A DNA stretch of 64,000 nucleotides from AAA164-E04 sp964342825 (lineage in GTDB: Bacteria > Verrucomicrobiota > Verrucomicrobiia > Limisphaerales > AAA164-E04). The DNA lies in assembly GCA_964342825.1 (NCBI GenBank), contig CAYFHO010000009.1, positions 45,026 through 109,025 of the forward strand, given 5' to 3'. Positions within the stretch are counted from its first letter, which is position 1. The number at the start of each line of letters is the position of its first letter. Shown in pieces: positions 35,895 to 45,731 of this stretch. The translations under genes and the position numbers were made by a program. The notes under the pieces were generated by a model. That model was not told the origin of the DNA, did no database searches, and worked only from the letters and a program-made list of their open reading frames with translations.

Positions 35895-36767
35895 ATGAAA
35901 ATTAACTGTTTTTCTGAAAAAAAGACAAACTCCTCAGGTTTTACCCTTATTGAGTTACTCGTCGTCATTGCTATCATCGCCATTCTTGCAGGAATGCTTC
36001 TTCCGGCACTTAGTAAGGCGAAACTGAAAGCCACCCAAGCAGTCTGTTTGAATAATCACAAGCAACTTTCACTGGGGTTCGTCATGTATGCCGATGATCA
36101 TGAGGATGAAATGTTGCCCACCCAAGGGAATCCTGCCGGAGGTTTTTGGCCGGGGCCAGGTACCGTAGGAGCCAATGGAAATTTTCAACCCGGAAACATC
36201 ACGCGTGGATTAAACAAAACCCAAGCTCAGGAATTGGTACAAAACGGTATCCAAGCCGGGCCTTTGTTTAATTATGTTCCAGCAGCCGGTTCCTACCACT
36301 GCCCAGGTGATTTACGCACAAAACGTAACCAACCCGGCAGCGGCTGGGCATGGGATAGCTACTCCAAAGCCAACGGAATGAATGGAAGTGGCTGGCAAGG
36401 GAATGCCCAAACTCCTTACAAAAAAATGACAACTGTCTTTCAGCCAGCCGAAGCAATGGTATTTCTGGAAGAAGCTGATCCCCGAGATTTCAACCGTGGA
36501 ACCTGGGTGATTAATGTTCAGCCTAATCTGGGCTGGGTGGATCCATTTGCGGTTTTCCATGGCAGCAACAGCACCATCTCATTTGCTGATGGGCATGGCG
36601 AAACAAGAACATGGAGAGATGAGGCTACTGTCAGGGCAGCTACCAATTCTTCTAACGGTGAAAACAGCTTTTATTGGAATGGCGGAAATCAAGACAACCC
36701 TGACTTTGTTTGGGTCCATACCAGATATAAGCACAGTAAATATCAACCCTTGCCCAATGCCAGATAA
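35895..36767 (+). CDS. Prepilin-like protein with type IV N-methylation signal
   Basis: 290 residues. The leader ends in SSG before FTLIELLVVIAIIAILAGM, the prepilin peptidase site (Gly-1, Phe+1, Glu+5). The rest is a pseudopilin-like domain ending in the conserved AVFHGSNSTISFADGHGE (the H-x9-DG motif region) with paired Cys (AVCLNN, SYHCPGD). Such proteins occur in many copies per genome in Planctomycetes, Verrucomicrobiota and Lentisphaerae; function unknown. It ends at a strong terminator. Confidence 0.9.
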   Translation: MKINCFSEKKTNSSGFTLIELLVVIAIIAILAGMLLPALSKAKLKATQAVCLNNHKQLSLGFVMYADDHEDEMLPTQGNPAGGFWPGPGTVGANGNFQPGNITRGLNKTQAQELVQNGIQAGPLFNYVPAAGSYHCPGDLRTKRNQPGSGWAWDSYSKANGMNGSGWQGNAQTPYKKMTTVFQPAEAMVFLEEADPRDFNRGTWVINVQPNLGWVDPFAVFHGSNSTISFADGHGETRTWRDEATVRAATNSSNGENSFYWNGGNQDNPDFVWVHTRYKHSKYQPLPNAR

Positions 36768-36801
36768 ATCCCATCGCTAAACAGATTCCTCTATGAACTT
36801 G

Positions 36802-36841
36802 AAAAGCGGACAGAAAACATCGAATTCTGTCCGCTTTTTTT
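36802..36841 (+). terminator. Rho-independent terminator after the prepilin gene
   Basis: Perfect 14-bp stem: AAAAGCGGACAGAA (36802-36815) with TTCTGTCCGCTTTT (36825-36838), nine-base loop, ending in seven T (36835-36841). It also reads well in the reverse direction, but no minus-strand gene ends here. Confidence 0.92.
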
Positions 36842-36897
36842 GGGAATTAAAACTGTAACCACCCTGGCAGCGACGAGTGTCTCTTAATGCAAACCCT

Positions 36898-38016
36898 ATG
36901 AAGAAAAGAACCATATTATTCACTGTGCTGAGCCTGATCACGTGCTTGGCCTCCATTCACTCGATAGCAGCAGGTTGGAAATCAGGAATGGCAAAGGGAA
37001 AACCTGAGATACGTTCAGCAGGCAGTATTGCCTTCGGTCCTGCAGGCATCCTATTCGTTGCAGACGCCAAGTCAGCATCCATTCACGCCATTGCGACAGG
37101 AGACACTCAAAAAGGCAAGGCATCCCCAATTCATCTTAAAGGTGTCAACTCTCAAATCGCCGGTCTCCTCGGCACGGTTGCTGAGGATATATTGATCCAG
37201 GACATTGCAGTCAATCCTATCAATAAGCATGCTTACCTTTCCATCTCCAGAGGAAGAGGTCCCTCTGCCATTCCCGTCTTCATTCGTGTTGAATCCACTA
37301 ACAAACTAGTCGTATTGGACTTTAATGATGTTGAACACTCCACTGTGATGCTCCCTGATGCTCCGGAAGATAAAATGGTGGGAGAAGGTCGCAGACGCAG
37401 CAACAAACGTTTGGAATCGATCACTGACATTGCCTTCCTTGACGATAGAATTCTCGTTGCGGGATTATCCAATGAAGAGTTTGCTTCAACTTTACGAGGC
37501 ATCCCATTCCCCTTCAAATCCGCCAGTGGAGGCACTCAAGTTGAAATTTACCATGGTGCACATGGCAGATTCGAAACACGGTCACCCGTCAGAACCTTTG
37601 TTCCAATCAACATCGGCACCGAACCTCATATACTCGCGGCATACACCTGCACGCCGCTTGTCCAGATTCCCCTTAAATCAATCGAACCCGGCGCCCAGAT
37701 TGTGGGAAAAACTATTGCCGAACTGGGGAACCGAAACAGACCCCTGGACATGATCGTTTACCAGAAAGATGGAAGAGACTTTTTACTCATGGCGAATAGT
37801 AGTCGTGGGATCATGAAAATTGACACTGAGAATATTGAGTCCATTGAAAAGATTGAAGAAAGAGTTGAAGGCGGAGGCACAGAAGGACTCCCTTATGAAA
37901 CCATCGAAGCCTGGAAGGGTGTCGATCAGTTGGATCAATTGGATGATCAACATGCCATTTTGTTGGTGCGTGCAGACAACGGGTCACTGAACCTGGAGTC
38001 GCGTCCTCTCCCCTGA
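36898..38016 (+). CDS. Exported protein, possible beta-propeller, unknown function
   Basis: 372 residues from the ATG at 36898; a GTG at 36877 is in frame but would lengthen the signal peptide KKRTILFTVLSLITCLASIH. After the signal the sequence has repeating strand patterns (SIAFGPAGILFVADAKSAS, IQDIAVNPINKHAYLSISRG, ITDIAFLDDRILVAGLS) suggesting a WD/NHL-like beta-propeller. No catalytic or heme motif. I do not recognise the family. It is flanked by terminators on both sides, so it is transcribed alone. Confidence 0.65.
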   Translation: MKKRTILFTVLSLITCLASIHSIAAGWKSGMAKGKPEIRSAGSIAFGPAGILFVADAKSASIHAIATGDTQKGKASPIHLKGVNSQIAGLLGTVAEDILIQDIAVNPINKHAYLSISRGRGPSAIPVFIRVESTNKLVVLDFNDVEHSTVMLPDAPEDKMVGEGRRRSNKRLESITDIAFLDDRILVAGLSNEEFASTLRGIPFPFKSASGGTQVEIYHGAHGRFETRSPVRTFVPINIGTEPHILAAYTCTPLVQIPLKSIEPGAQIVGKTIAELGNRNRPLDMIVYQKDGRDFLLMANSSRGIMKIDTENIESIEKIEERVEGGGTEGLPYETIEAWKGVDQLDQLDDQHAILLVRADNGSLNLESRPLP

Positions 38017-38042
38017 GGCAGGGCCTTGGAGAGGTTCCTATC

Positions 38043-38078
38043 AACGGCGGCCTTGTGCGGGGCCGCCGTTGTTTTATT
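38043..38078 (+). terminator. Terminator after the beta-propeller gene
   Basis: Perfect 10-bp stem AACGGCGGCC (38043-38052) with GGCCGCCGTT (38061-38070), eight-base loop, then GTTTTATTTA. It lies between the two exported-protein genes and argues that the downstream protein starts after it, at 38089. Confidence 0.88.
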
Positions 38079-38088
38079 TATTACCGAC

Positions 38089-39222
38089 ATGCCAATCACT
38101 CAGTTGAACAGATTCTTACCAGTCCTTTTATTCGCTTCACTCACGATTACCAATGGTGCTGAGATAAAATGGATCACTGACAAGACTACGGGCAAACCAT
38201 TGAACGTTGTCGTAACGCAATTAAACGAATTGCACCTCACTCCAGCAGCTGATTGGAAATCCTGGTTGAAGGTTTTTGTGGAATCGGAAGACGCCTTTGA
38301 TTCAGAGGTGCCAGCCATTCTTGGGCATTACGAAAAATCTCAGACAGAAATTACGTTTCACCCTCGATTTCCTTTGTCAGAGCGGCTTATCTACCGGGCA
38401 GAATTTAACCCCACAAGCTCCGACAACCGTTTGAAGAATAAATTAACTTCCTTTTGGCGACCGTTACTGGAGGCTCAAGTTTCAAGCACCCAAGTTGCAA
38501 ACGTTTACCCATCGACAGATATTCTGCCCGAAAACCTATTGAAATTTTACATCCACTTTTCAGGTTCAATGAGCGGGGGTAATGTGTATGACCACATTCA
38601 TTTGTATGATCGTCATAATCATGAAATCGAACTCCCTTTTCTGGAGCTTGGAGAGGAATTGTGGGATGCCTCAATGGAAAGACTAACTTTGTTTATAGAT
38701 CCCGGTCGCATCAAACGAGGGGTGAAACCGTTGGAAGAGATTGGTCCTTCACTTCAGGAAGGTGCCAACTTTACTCTGGTGATAGATCGTCAATGGAGAG
38801 ATGCCGCTGGACTTCCTTTGAAACAGGATTACACAAAGAAATTCAAAGTGACCGCTCCAGATCGAGAATCCATCAATCCCCATGACTGGATTTTAAACTT
38901 ACCCAGTGCCGGCAGCAATCTTCCCCTTGTCATTGAATTTGGGGAAGCCTTGGATTTTGCATTGGCTCATCGATTGATTCAGATTCTATCGATGGATGGT
39001 CATCCTGTGGAAGGCGCCAAAAAGCTTGAAAACAATGAGACTTCGTTGACTTTTACTCCCAATCAGCCCTGGCAGAAGGGAGAGTATACCTTGAGGATTC
39101 AATCCATTTTAGAGGACTTGGCTGGCAATAATGTGGGTAAGACCTTTGAAGTAGATGTATTTAATCATGTTCATCGAAGAATCCAGAATGACCACGTCGA
39201 TGTGATGTTGAAGATTCATTGA
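38089..39222 (+). CDS. Exported Ig-like (SbsA-type) domain protein
   Basis: 377 residues from the ATG at 38089; in-frame codons further upstream fall inside a terminator hairpin. Signal-like N-terminus (NRFLPVLLFASLTITNGAE). The body looks like bacterial Ig-like domains of the SbsA kind: about 140-230 (VYPSTDILPENLLKFYIHFS) and about 280-360 (LPLVIEFGEALDFALAHRL, then LEDLAGNNVGKTFEV). Probably an extracellular structural or binding protein. The short promoter region overlaps the preceding terminator. Convergent with folE2, 11 bases away. Confidence 0.72.
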   Translation: MPITQLNRFLPVLLFASLTITNGAEIKWITDKTTGKPLNVVVTQLNELHLTPAADWKSWLKVFVESEDAFDSEVPAILGHYEKSQTEITFHPRFPLSERLIYRAEFNPTSSDNRLKNKLTSFWRPLLEAQVSSTQVANVYPSTDILPENLLKFYIHFSGSMSGGNVYDHIHLYDRHNHEIELPFLELGEELWDASMERLTLFIDPGRIKRGVKPLEEIGPSLQEGANFTLVIDRQWRDAAGLPLKQDYTKKFKVTAPDRESINPHDWILNLPSAGSNLPLVIEFGEALDFALAHRLIQILSMDGHPVEGAKKLENNETSLTFTPNQPWQKGEYTLRIQSILEDLAGNNVGKTFEVDVFNHVHRRIQNDHVDVMLKIH

Positions 39223-39233
39223 CTTGATAGTCC

Positions 39234-40028
39234 TCAACCGGAGTGGGCCTCTATACTGGCGTAAGCATTATGGTTGTGAATGCTTTCAAAATTTTCCGCT
39301 TCAACTCGATACCATTTTACTTGCGAGTTTTTTTTCAGCCGCAGAACCACATTCCGAACCAGATCTTCGACAAAGACAGGATTTTCGTAAGCACGCTCCG
39401 TAACGGCTTTTTCATCCGGACGCTTTAACAATGCATAAAGTTCGCTGCTGGCTGATGATTCCACCCATTCGATCAGGTCTTCAATCCATACGATTTCATC
39501 AAACCGGACTGAAACTGTCACCTCCCCTCGTTGATTATGGGCTCCATACTGACTGATCGCCTTGGAACAGGGGCAGAGCGTTGTGACTGGTACGATGACT
39601 TTAAGAATAAAATCCAACTCATCCCCATTAATTGAAGCGTCAAAGCTCACGGTATAATCCATCAAACTTTTCTTTCTGGTGACAGGAGCCTCCTTTTCGA
39701 GAAAATAGGGGAATTCCATCTCCAAATGCGCTGTTTTAGCATTTAGCTTCACCTGCATTTCCCGAAGAATTTCAGGAATGTTTTCAACATGAACAAGGTT
39801 CCCATGAGCATTGAGGACTTCAACGAAACGACTCATGTGCGTGCCTTTGAAATCATGTGGAAGATCCACATACATCCCCACCGAGGCGATGGTTTCTTGA
39901 TGCTCACGCCTTCGATCTCTTACCTGAATAGGAAATCTCAACCCCCGAACCCCTACCTTGTCGATAGGAATACAGCGTTCGTCTTTTTGGTTTTGAGTAT
40001 CCACCAAAGAGCCTGGATTCGAATCCAT
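39234..40028 (-). CDS. folE2: FolE2, GTP cyclohydrolase I type 2
   Basis: Makes 7,8-dihydroneopterin triphosphate, the first step of folate and queuosine synthesis, using the metal-promiscuous FolE2 fold rather than zinc-dependent FolE. IDKVGVRGLRFPI at the N-terminus and PVTTLCPCSKAISQYGAHNQRG with the metal/catalytic Cys are diagnostic. From the ATG at 40028 it is 264 residues, the family size; a TTG at 40097 would add 23 residues not seen in relatives. Folate genes folD, pabB and pabC also lie in this window, though far apart. Confidence 0.93.
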   Translation of the reverse strand: MDSNPGSLVDTQNQKDERCIPIDKVGVRGLRFPIQVRDRRREHQETIASVGMYVDLPHDFKGTHMSRFVEVLNAHGNLVHVENIPEILREMQVKLNAKTAHLEMEFPYFLEKEAPVTRKKSLMDYTVSFDASINGDELDFILKVIVPVTTLCPCSKAISQYGAHNQRGEVTVSVRFDEIVWIEDLIEWVESSASSELYALLKRPDEKAVTERAYENPVFVEDLVRNVVLRLKKNSQVKWYRVEAENFESIHNHNAYASIEAHSG

Positions 40029-40222
40029 TTCTGCGGAATTACCTTTTGATGCTTCTAACGTCTCCACTTTTCGATCAATTAAACAATTTCGAATCAATCA
40101 TACTGCTTCATGCAATGATTGCAATGTTGCTTGTCAGACTTAAGATCTAGTCATGCCAACACATCAGCTTGGGTGCCAAACAGCCGATCAATATGGGGTA
40201 AACAGACCTGACTCAAACTGAG

Positions 40223-43003
40223 ATGATTATGAAGAAAATCGAATCATTGAGAGTTCCTATTGTTATTCTTACTTTGGCAACAATGGTCAAGGTAGGAGTT
40301 CCAAACTTGGTTGCTGTTGATTTTAAGAACGAGATCAAGCCCATTTTCGAGCAACATTGTTTGGACTGCCATGGTCCAAACAAGCAGAAATCGGAGCTGC
40401 GGCTGGATAAACGAGCCATTTTACTCAAGGGTGGTAGCACAGGATTACCGAGTATCGTTCCGGGGCAACCTGATAAAAGTCATTTGGTAGAATTGATAAA
40501 ATCAAATGATCAAAGCGAAAGGATGCCTCCCAAAGGTGAGCAATTGTCAAATGAACAAATTCTTAGAATCGAAGAATGGATCTCTCAGGGAGCTCAATGG
40601 CCGGGACAAATGAATGAGGTGTTCAGGTTAAGCACCGATCACTGGTCCTTTCAATCCGTTAGAAGGCCCCAAATTCCAAAAAAGACAAAGAATCCCATCG
40701 ACGCATTCCTTGATGTGAAGCTGAAATCCAGCAACATTCAACCGAATGAAATGGCCGACCCCCTCTCCTTGATCCGACGTGCCTCCATTGTGCTGACTGG
40801 ACTTCCGCCTACGTGGGAAAAAATTTCAAAATTTCAAAGTGATTTTAAAAATAATCCCGAATCGGCATACCAGGAGTTGATTGATCAATTATTGGCTTCC
40901 AAACATTTCGGAGAACGATGGGCGCAGCATTGGCTTGATGTCATTCGTTGGGCGGAATCAAATGGATCAGAAGCCAATTTATACAGGAAAAATGCCTGGT
41001 TATATCGTGATTATGTCGTACGAGCCTTTAACGAAGATCTACCTTATGACCGGTTTATTCAGGAGCAGATTGCAGGAGATACTCTGGGTGCAGGTGAAGC
41101 AACTGGGTTCCTTGTTGCTGGTCCACATGTCCCTGCGGCCACTGTAGGCCGTGAACCATCCGCCATTCGGCAAGCACGCGCTGATCGCATGGACGAAATC
41201 ATGCAAACCATCGGCGCTTCTGTCATGGGAATCACCATGAATTGTGCTCGTTGTCACAATCACAAATTCGATCCAATTTCACTGAAAGATTATTATGCCA
41301 TGACCGGCATCTTTCAGGACATTGAGTTTGGCAGTCGATTTCCTGAGTATGCTGATGATCATCCTCTACGAAAAACAGGGGACTCATTGATGCAGGAAAT
41401 TAATCTCCAAAGAGACATACTCGCATCCAAGGGAGGATGGGAGGAGAATTGGGGAGCTTACCGAGAAATAAATTTCCCCGCTGTTTCGACTTCAAGCATT
41501 CGCATTCGTTTTAAAATGCGCAACCTGAATTTGGATGAATTGGAAATCTATGGTCCGGAAAACCCTGAAACCAATTTGGCTGAATTACGAATGGACACGG
41601 TTCTCACCGGTTATCCAGAAGATGGAGTGGACGGTAGAAACCCATTAGAGCGAATACATGATGGTGAATATGGAACCATGGCATGGAGAGTCAAAATCCC
41701 CAAAGAATCCGATGAGATGCCTTGGGTGATTTTCAAGTTTCCAAAATCTCATACCATTGATCGCATTCGACTCAGTGCCAATCGGGAATACTTTTATGAT
41801 ACCGATTATTTGACTCAATCACCCTATTTACCAAAGTATGAATTTGATATTGATATCCAAAAAGCAGACGGCGGATGGCAGCCCTGGACCGGAACTTGGT
41901 TCATCAACAAAAAATTGCCTGAAGAATCTCCTGAACGTAAAAGCCAGCTAAAGAAACTACAGGCTAAGATTGATTTATTCCTGAATGAAGGACCTAGACC
42001 GGGATTCGTTGGACGTTTCATCCCTCCTGATACCACCTATATCCTGCATCGAGGAAGCCCAGAAAACAAAAGAGATGAAGTGTATCCTGCCGGACCGGAA
42101 ATTCTGGAAGGAGAACTTGATTTGAATTCAAATTCGCCCGGCCCGGAACGGCGAGCCGGGTTTGCAAACTGGATCACAAAACCCGAAAACCCGCTGACTT
42201 CTCGTGTGATGGTCAATCGCATCTGGCACCATATCTTTGGTCGAGGGATTGTTTCAACCACCAGTGATTTCGGAGAGGCTGGTGCCAAACCAACACACCC
42301 AGAACTGTTGGATTGGTTGGCCGCTGAATTTATTGCTCCTACAACCACCAGCGCAAAACCTTGGTCCGTGAAGGGAATGATTCGATTACTGGTCACCTCC
42401 GAGGCATTTAAAAGATCGAGCTTACCTCAACAACGGGGTCTGTATAAGGATCCAGATTCAACGCTTCTATGGAGGTTCCCTCCTCGCCGAATGGAGGCGG
42501 AGGTCATAAGAGACAGCATCCTCCAGGCTTCCGGCAAACTGGACAGGCAAATTGGAGGCAAAAGCTATCGTATTCATAATGTAAAAAAGACTTACGCCCA
42601 GTGGGAAGTTGTAAACAACCACGGACCAGAAACATGGCGTCGTATGCTTTACCAGGAACGCATGAGACGAGTTGATGACCGTATGTTCACTGCTTTTGAC
42701 TTTCCTGATTGCGGACAGGTAAGAGCAAAACGCCCCATCTCGACCACACCTTTGCAGGCATTAAACCTCATGAACAGTGACTTCATCGTGGAACAATCTA
42801 GATTGATCGCCGAACGCACCGAATCTGACAGCGATGACTCTGAAAAAATGGATCAAAGGATCGCAAGATGTTTCCAGTTAATATTGGGAAGAAATCCCAG
42901 TCAATCCGAATTGACTGTTGCAAAAGAAATTTCGGTAGAACATGGACTGCATTTAGTCTGCCGCGGACTCCTTAACTCAAATGAATTTGCCTTTCTTCCC
43001 TGA
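40223..43003 (+). CDS. Cytochrome-c-like / DUF1549 / DUF1553 protein with discoidin insert
   Basis: 926 residues. After a signal segment comes the planctomycete cytochrome C domain with heme-type CLDCH (residues 46-50) and the RMPPKGEQLS region. DUF1549 follows (about 155-360) with LTGLPPTW, GERWAQHWLDVIRW and a second CxxCH (NCARCHNHKFDPIS). A discoidin-like beta-sandwich (about 415-580: IRIRFKMRNLNLDELEIYG, DRIRLSANRE) is inserted before DUF1553 (about 640-910: NPLTSRVMVNRIWHHIFG). Function is not established; thought to be periplasmic and linked to DUF1501 partners, one of which follows. Confidence 0.92.
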   Translation: MIMKKIESLRVPIVILTLATMVKVGVPNLVAVDFKNEIKPIFEQHCLDCHGPNKQKSELRLDKRAILLKGGSTGLPSIVPGQPDKSHLVELIKSNDQSERMPPKGEQLSNEQILRIEEWISQGAQWPGQMNEVFRLSTDHWSFQSVRRPQIPKKTKNPIDAFLDVKLKSSNIQPNEMADPLSLIRRASIVLTGLPPTWEKISKFQSDFKNNPESAYQELIDQLLASKHFGERWAQHWLDVIRWAESNGSEANLYRKNAWLYRDYVVRAFNEDLPYDRFIQEQIAGDTLGAGEATGFLVAGPHVPAATVGREPSAIRQARADRMDEIMQTIGASVMGITMNCARCHNHKFDPISLKDYYAMTGIFQDIEFGSRFPEYADDHPLRKTGDSLMQEINLQRDILASKGGWEENWGAYREINFPAVSTSSIRIRFKMRNLNLDELEIYGPENPETNLAELRMDTVLTGYPEDGVDGRNPLERIHDGEYGTMAWRVKIPKESDEMPWVIFKFPKSHTIDRIRLSANREYFYDTDYLTQSPYLPKYEFDIDIQKADGGWQPWTGTWFINKKLPEESPERKSQLKKLQAKIDLFLNEGPRPGFVGRFIPPDTTYILHRGSPENKRDEVYPAGPEILEGELDLNSNSPGPERRAGFANWITKPENPLTSRVMVNRIWHHIFGRGIVSTTSDFGEAGAKPTHPELLDWLAAEFIAPTTTSAKPWSVKGMIRLLVTSEAFKRSSLPQQRGLYKDPDSTLLWRFPPRRMEAEVIRDSILQASGKLDRQIGGKSYRIHNVKKTYAQWEVVNNHGPETWRRMLYQERMRRVDDRMFTAFDFPDCGQVRAKRPISTTPLQALNLMNSDFIVEQSRLIAERTESDSDDSEKMDQRIARCFQLILGRNPSQSELTVAKEISVEHGLHLVCRGLLNSNEFAFLP

Positions 43004-43211
43004 ACTGTTTTTTCTCAAACAAAATGAATTTAACGGCCTGTTAAAAAGAAATTTCCGCGATCATATTCTGACATCAAAGCCAGGTTACTGCACCTTTCCC
43101 AACATGACCAGGACGACGCTCAATGCCCTAAGTTCAATGTTTGATGGACGGAATGAATTTTAAAGAGCCTCAACAACTGGACAGATATTTTGACAACTTC
43201 AAATATGCCTT
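43004..43211. other. 208-base spacer between the DUF1553 and DUF1501 genes
   Basis: No gene, repeat or terminator recognised. The equivalent spacer in the second copy of this gene pair is only two bases long, so this one may hold a separate promoter or be an insertion remnant. Confidence 0.35.
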
Positions 43212-44699
43212 ATGAAATCAGATCTCATAACCCCCTTCGGCCAAAAATTGCTTAATCGCCGAAGTTTCATCAACCAAACCGGAGGTGCACTGGGGGCATT
43301 AGGTTTGACTCAATTGTTGCAAAACGATGGGTTACTGGCTTCGAGTCTTTCTTCGAAAAAATTTGAAGTCAACATTGATGCAAAAAATCCTTACGAACCT
43401 CGGCCTGCTCATTTTGACATGCCCGCCAAAAAGGTACTGATTGTCTTTTGTCCGGGTGCAGTCAGTCATGTGGATACTTTTGATTTCAAGCCAGCTCTCA
43501 CTCAATATCATGGCCAGAAGCCACCCGGTCTTCCAAGTGTCACTTTTGAAGGCCCTTCAGGTAATATCGCGAAGCCTTTCTGGGATTTTAAACCTAGAGG
43601 GCAGACAGGGAAGATGACATCGGAACTGTTGCCTCATCTTGGATCCATGGTTGATGATTTCTGCTTCTTTCATGCCTTGCATACAGACACCAGTGCTCAC
43701 CCGCAGGGCGAGAATTTTCTACATACCGGAATGACCATGGAGGGATTCCCCTCATTTGGAGCATGGGTGACCTACGCTTTAGGATCTGAAAATTCGGAAC
43801 TGCCTGCGTTTGTGGCCATCAATGATCCTCGTGGACTGGCAAGATCTGGAAAAAATAACTTTGGAAACGGATTCCTGCCTGCTGCGTTTCAAGGCACCGA
43901 CTTCAATGCCATCCAAGCCCCAGCAAATCTCTCTCGCCCTTCTGCCTACACCACTTCTGATGATCAGGCCACCAGAGATTTACTTAACAGGTTGAATCAA
44001 CAGCATCTGGAAAAATATCCAGGCGATGCCAATCTGGCCGCGCGAATAGCCAGTTATGAGCTTGCAGGCCGGATGCAAACTTCCGTTCCTGAAGTCATGA
44101 ATATTGGTAATGAACCCGATTACATCCGACGCGAATATGGCACAGAGGATGGCAGTGATCTTAAAAAAGCCTATGCAAAAAATTGCATACTCGCCCGCAG
44201 ACTTTTGGAAAAAGGCGTGAGAGTCGTTCAATTATTCAACGGCAGCGATCCTTCCGGTGGAAATGGAATCACTAATTGGGATTCTCATTCTAATATTTTA
44301 AAGACACATGCCATGCAGGCAGAAATCATGGATCAACCCACCGCCGCTCTGATTCGCGATCTGAAGAGACGTGGATTATTGGAGGACACTCTTGTGGTAT
44401 GGTGCACCGAATTCGGAAGGATGCCATTCCTGCAGGGAAATGGAACAGGTCGGGATCATAATCCGGGTAGCTTTACCTGTTTTCTTACAGGTGCTGGTGT
44501 TAAGAAGGGATTCAGCTTTGGAGTGAGTGATGAATTCGGTTTCAAAGCAGCCGAGAATGCCACAACGGTTTATGATTTCAATGCCACTATTCTCCACTTG
44601 ATGGGGCTCCATCACGAGCAGCTTACTTTTTATTACAACGGATTGGATCGAAGGTTAACCAGCGTCCATGGAGAAGTCGTCAAGGCTGTTCTTTCCTGA
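43212..44699 (+). CDS. DUF1501 (sulfatase-fold) Tat-exported protein
   Basis: 495 residues. The N-terminus carries a Tat-like twin arginine signal (LNRRSFINQTGGALGALGL, Arg16-Arg17). The body is the DUF1501 fold, related to alkaline phosphatase/sulfatase: IVFCPGAVSHVDTFDFKPAL, LPHLGSMVDDFCFFHALHTD, GAWVTYALGSEN, VQLFNGSDPSGGNG, WCTEFGRMP, GRDHNPGSFT. It lacks a formylglycine site. The paired DUF1553 gene upstream suggests a joint, still undefined, role. Seven codons from the end it reads HGEVVKAVLS. Confidence 0.92.
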   Translation: MKSDLITPFGQKLLNRRSFINQTGGALGALGLTQLLQNDGLLASSLSSKKFEVNIDAKNPYEPRPAHFDMPAKKVLIVFCPGAVSHVDTFDFKPALTQYHGQKPPGLPSVTFEGPSGNIAKPFWDFKPRGQTGKMTSELLPHLGSMVDDFCFFHALHTDTSAHPQGENFLHTGMTMEGFPSFGAWVTYALGSENSELPAFVAINDPRGLARSGKNNFGNGFLPAAFQGTDFNAIQAPANLSRPSAYTTSDDQATRDLLNRLNQQHLEKYPGDANLAARIASYELAGRMQTSVPEVMNIGNEPDYIRREYGTEDGSDLKKAYAKNCILARRLLEKGVRVVQLFNGSDPSGGNGITNWDSHSNILKTHAMQAEIMDQPTAALIRDLKRRGLLEDTLVVWCTEFGRMPFLQGNGTGRDHNPGSFTCFLTGAGVKKGFSFGVSDEFGFKAAENATTVYDFNATILHLMGLHHEQLTFYYNGLDRRLTSVHGEVVKAVLS

Positions 44700-44720
44700 A
44701 TCCCCTATCCTTCCAAGCAA

Positions 44721-45320
44721 ATGTTACAAATCATCGAATTTGGAGCCGTGTTTTCATCGGCCATATTTGGGATTTTATTGGCTCGCAAACATCAATTGGA
44801 CATTATTGGTGTCTTCACGGTCGCCTTCATCACCGCCTTTGCCGGAGGGACACTCAGAGATCTTTTTCTGGATCGGCATCCCTTGTTTTGGATCGCAAAC
44901 GATCACTATGCAGTCATCGTTTTCTGCATGGCATTGATCAGTCCATTTGTTCCGCGCAATGATGTCACCCTGGATCGCTGGCTTCAGATTCCAGATGCCT
45001 TTGGGTTGGGACTGTTCGCCATCGTAGGGGCCAGTTATTCAATAGAAGCAGGCACTTCCATGTTTATTGCATCGCTATTGGGTGTGGTCACCGGAACGGC
45101 AGGAGGTGCCGTCAGCGATGTTATTTGTAATGAAGTACCGCGTTTGTTCAAGGCAACTCCGTTGTATGCCACCTGCGCTTTCGCAGGTTGCTGGGCCTAT
45201 TTTGGGAGCTTGTATTTTTCCGGCGAAGAGGAATTGTCTCTGACTGCCGGCATAGCGGTGGTGGTAGTCGCAAGAATGGTGGCGATTCGCTTTAACATCT
45301 GTCTCCCCCAACCTCGATAA
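44721..45320 (+). CDS. TRIC/YadS-like (UPF0126) cation channel family protein
   Basis: 199 residues, about seven membrane segments in two related halves, each with a small glycine-rich motif: GGTLRDL near residue 40 and GGAVSDV near 130. These are the TRIC-type conserved motifs of prokaryotic trimeric intracellular cation channel homologues (potassium-permeable). The start at 44721 gives a hydrophobic beginning with a TM at once. It lies 21 bases after the DUF1501 gene on the same strand; any link is unclear. Confidence 0.87.
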   Translation: MLQIIEFGAVFSSAIFGILLARKHQLDIIGVFTVAFITAFAGGTLRDLFLDRHPLFWIANDHYAVIVFCMALISPFVPRNDVTLDRWLQIPDAFGLGLFAIVGASYSIEAGTSMFIASLLGVVTGTAGGAVSDVICNEVPRLFKATPLYATCAFAGCWAYFGSLYFSGEEELSLTAGIAVVVVARMVAIRFNICLPQPR

Positions 45321-45414
45321 ATAATGTCACCATCGTGTGAAACAATTCTGAACAGGGAAGGATTTTGACAAACACTGAACCGGTCTTTTGTATTCAGACA
45401 ATAAACTGCTGCCG

Positions 45415-45651
45415 CTAAAATGGAAACTGCTTCCTGCGCCTAACCCAGGATGTAACCATTCCTACACAGAATGAGAACAATACCAGAATTCCAAGGGACC
45501 ACCACTGATCTCCTCCTATGATCATTTCCCGATGAGTGTTTTCCACGAGAGAAGACCACAGGTATCTGACTCCCAGAAAAACAAAGGAAATGGCGAAAAT
45601 CAGCGAGGCCCAAGCAAATCCGCAAATGATTGGATGAGGCATTTTCATCAA
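45415..45651 (-). CDS. Small two-helix membrane protein, unknown
   Basis: 78 residues, no family recognised. Two hydrophobic segments, about 10-33 (CGFAWASLIFAISFVFLGVRYL) and about 48-68 (WSLGILVLFSFCVGMVTSWV), with a short hydrophilic loop and a basic end (RRRKQF). Possibly a membrane accessory protein. It stands alone between the TRIC-like gene and the sugar permease, 80 bases beyond the permease stop on the same strand. Confidence 0.55.
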   Translation of the reverse strand: MMKMPHPIICGFAWASLIFAISFVFLGVRYLWSSLVENTHREMIIGGDQWWSLGILVLFSFCVGMVTSWVRRRKQFPF

Positions 45652-45731
45652 TGGGATCTCAGCATTTTTGTCTTCTTACAAGTCAATCCATATATGAGTT
45701 GAACAACGAAAAAAAACTAAAAAAATGATCT

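Noticed and set aside
38026..38088. Longer N-terminus for the Ig-like exported protein starting at TTG 38026
   Set aside because: The added codons run through a perfect GC-rich terminator hairpin; the ATG at 38089 after it gives a normal signal sequence.
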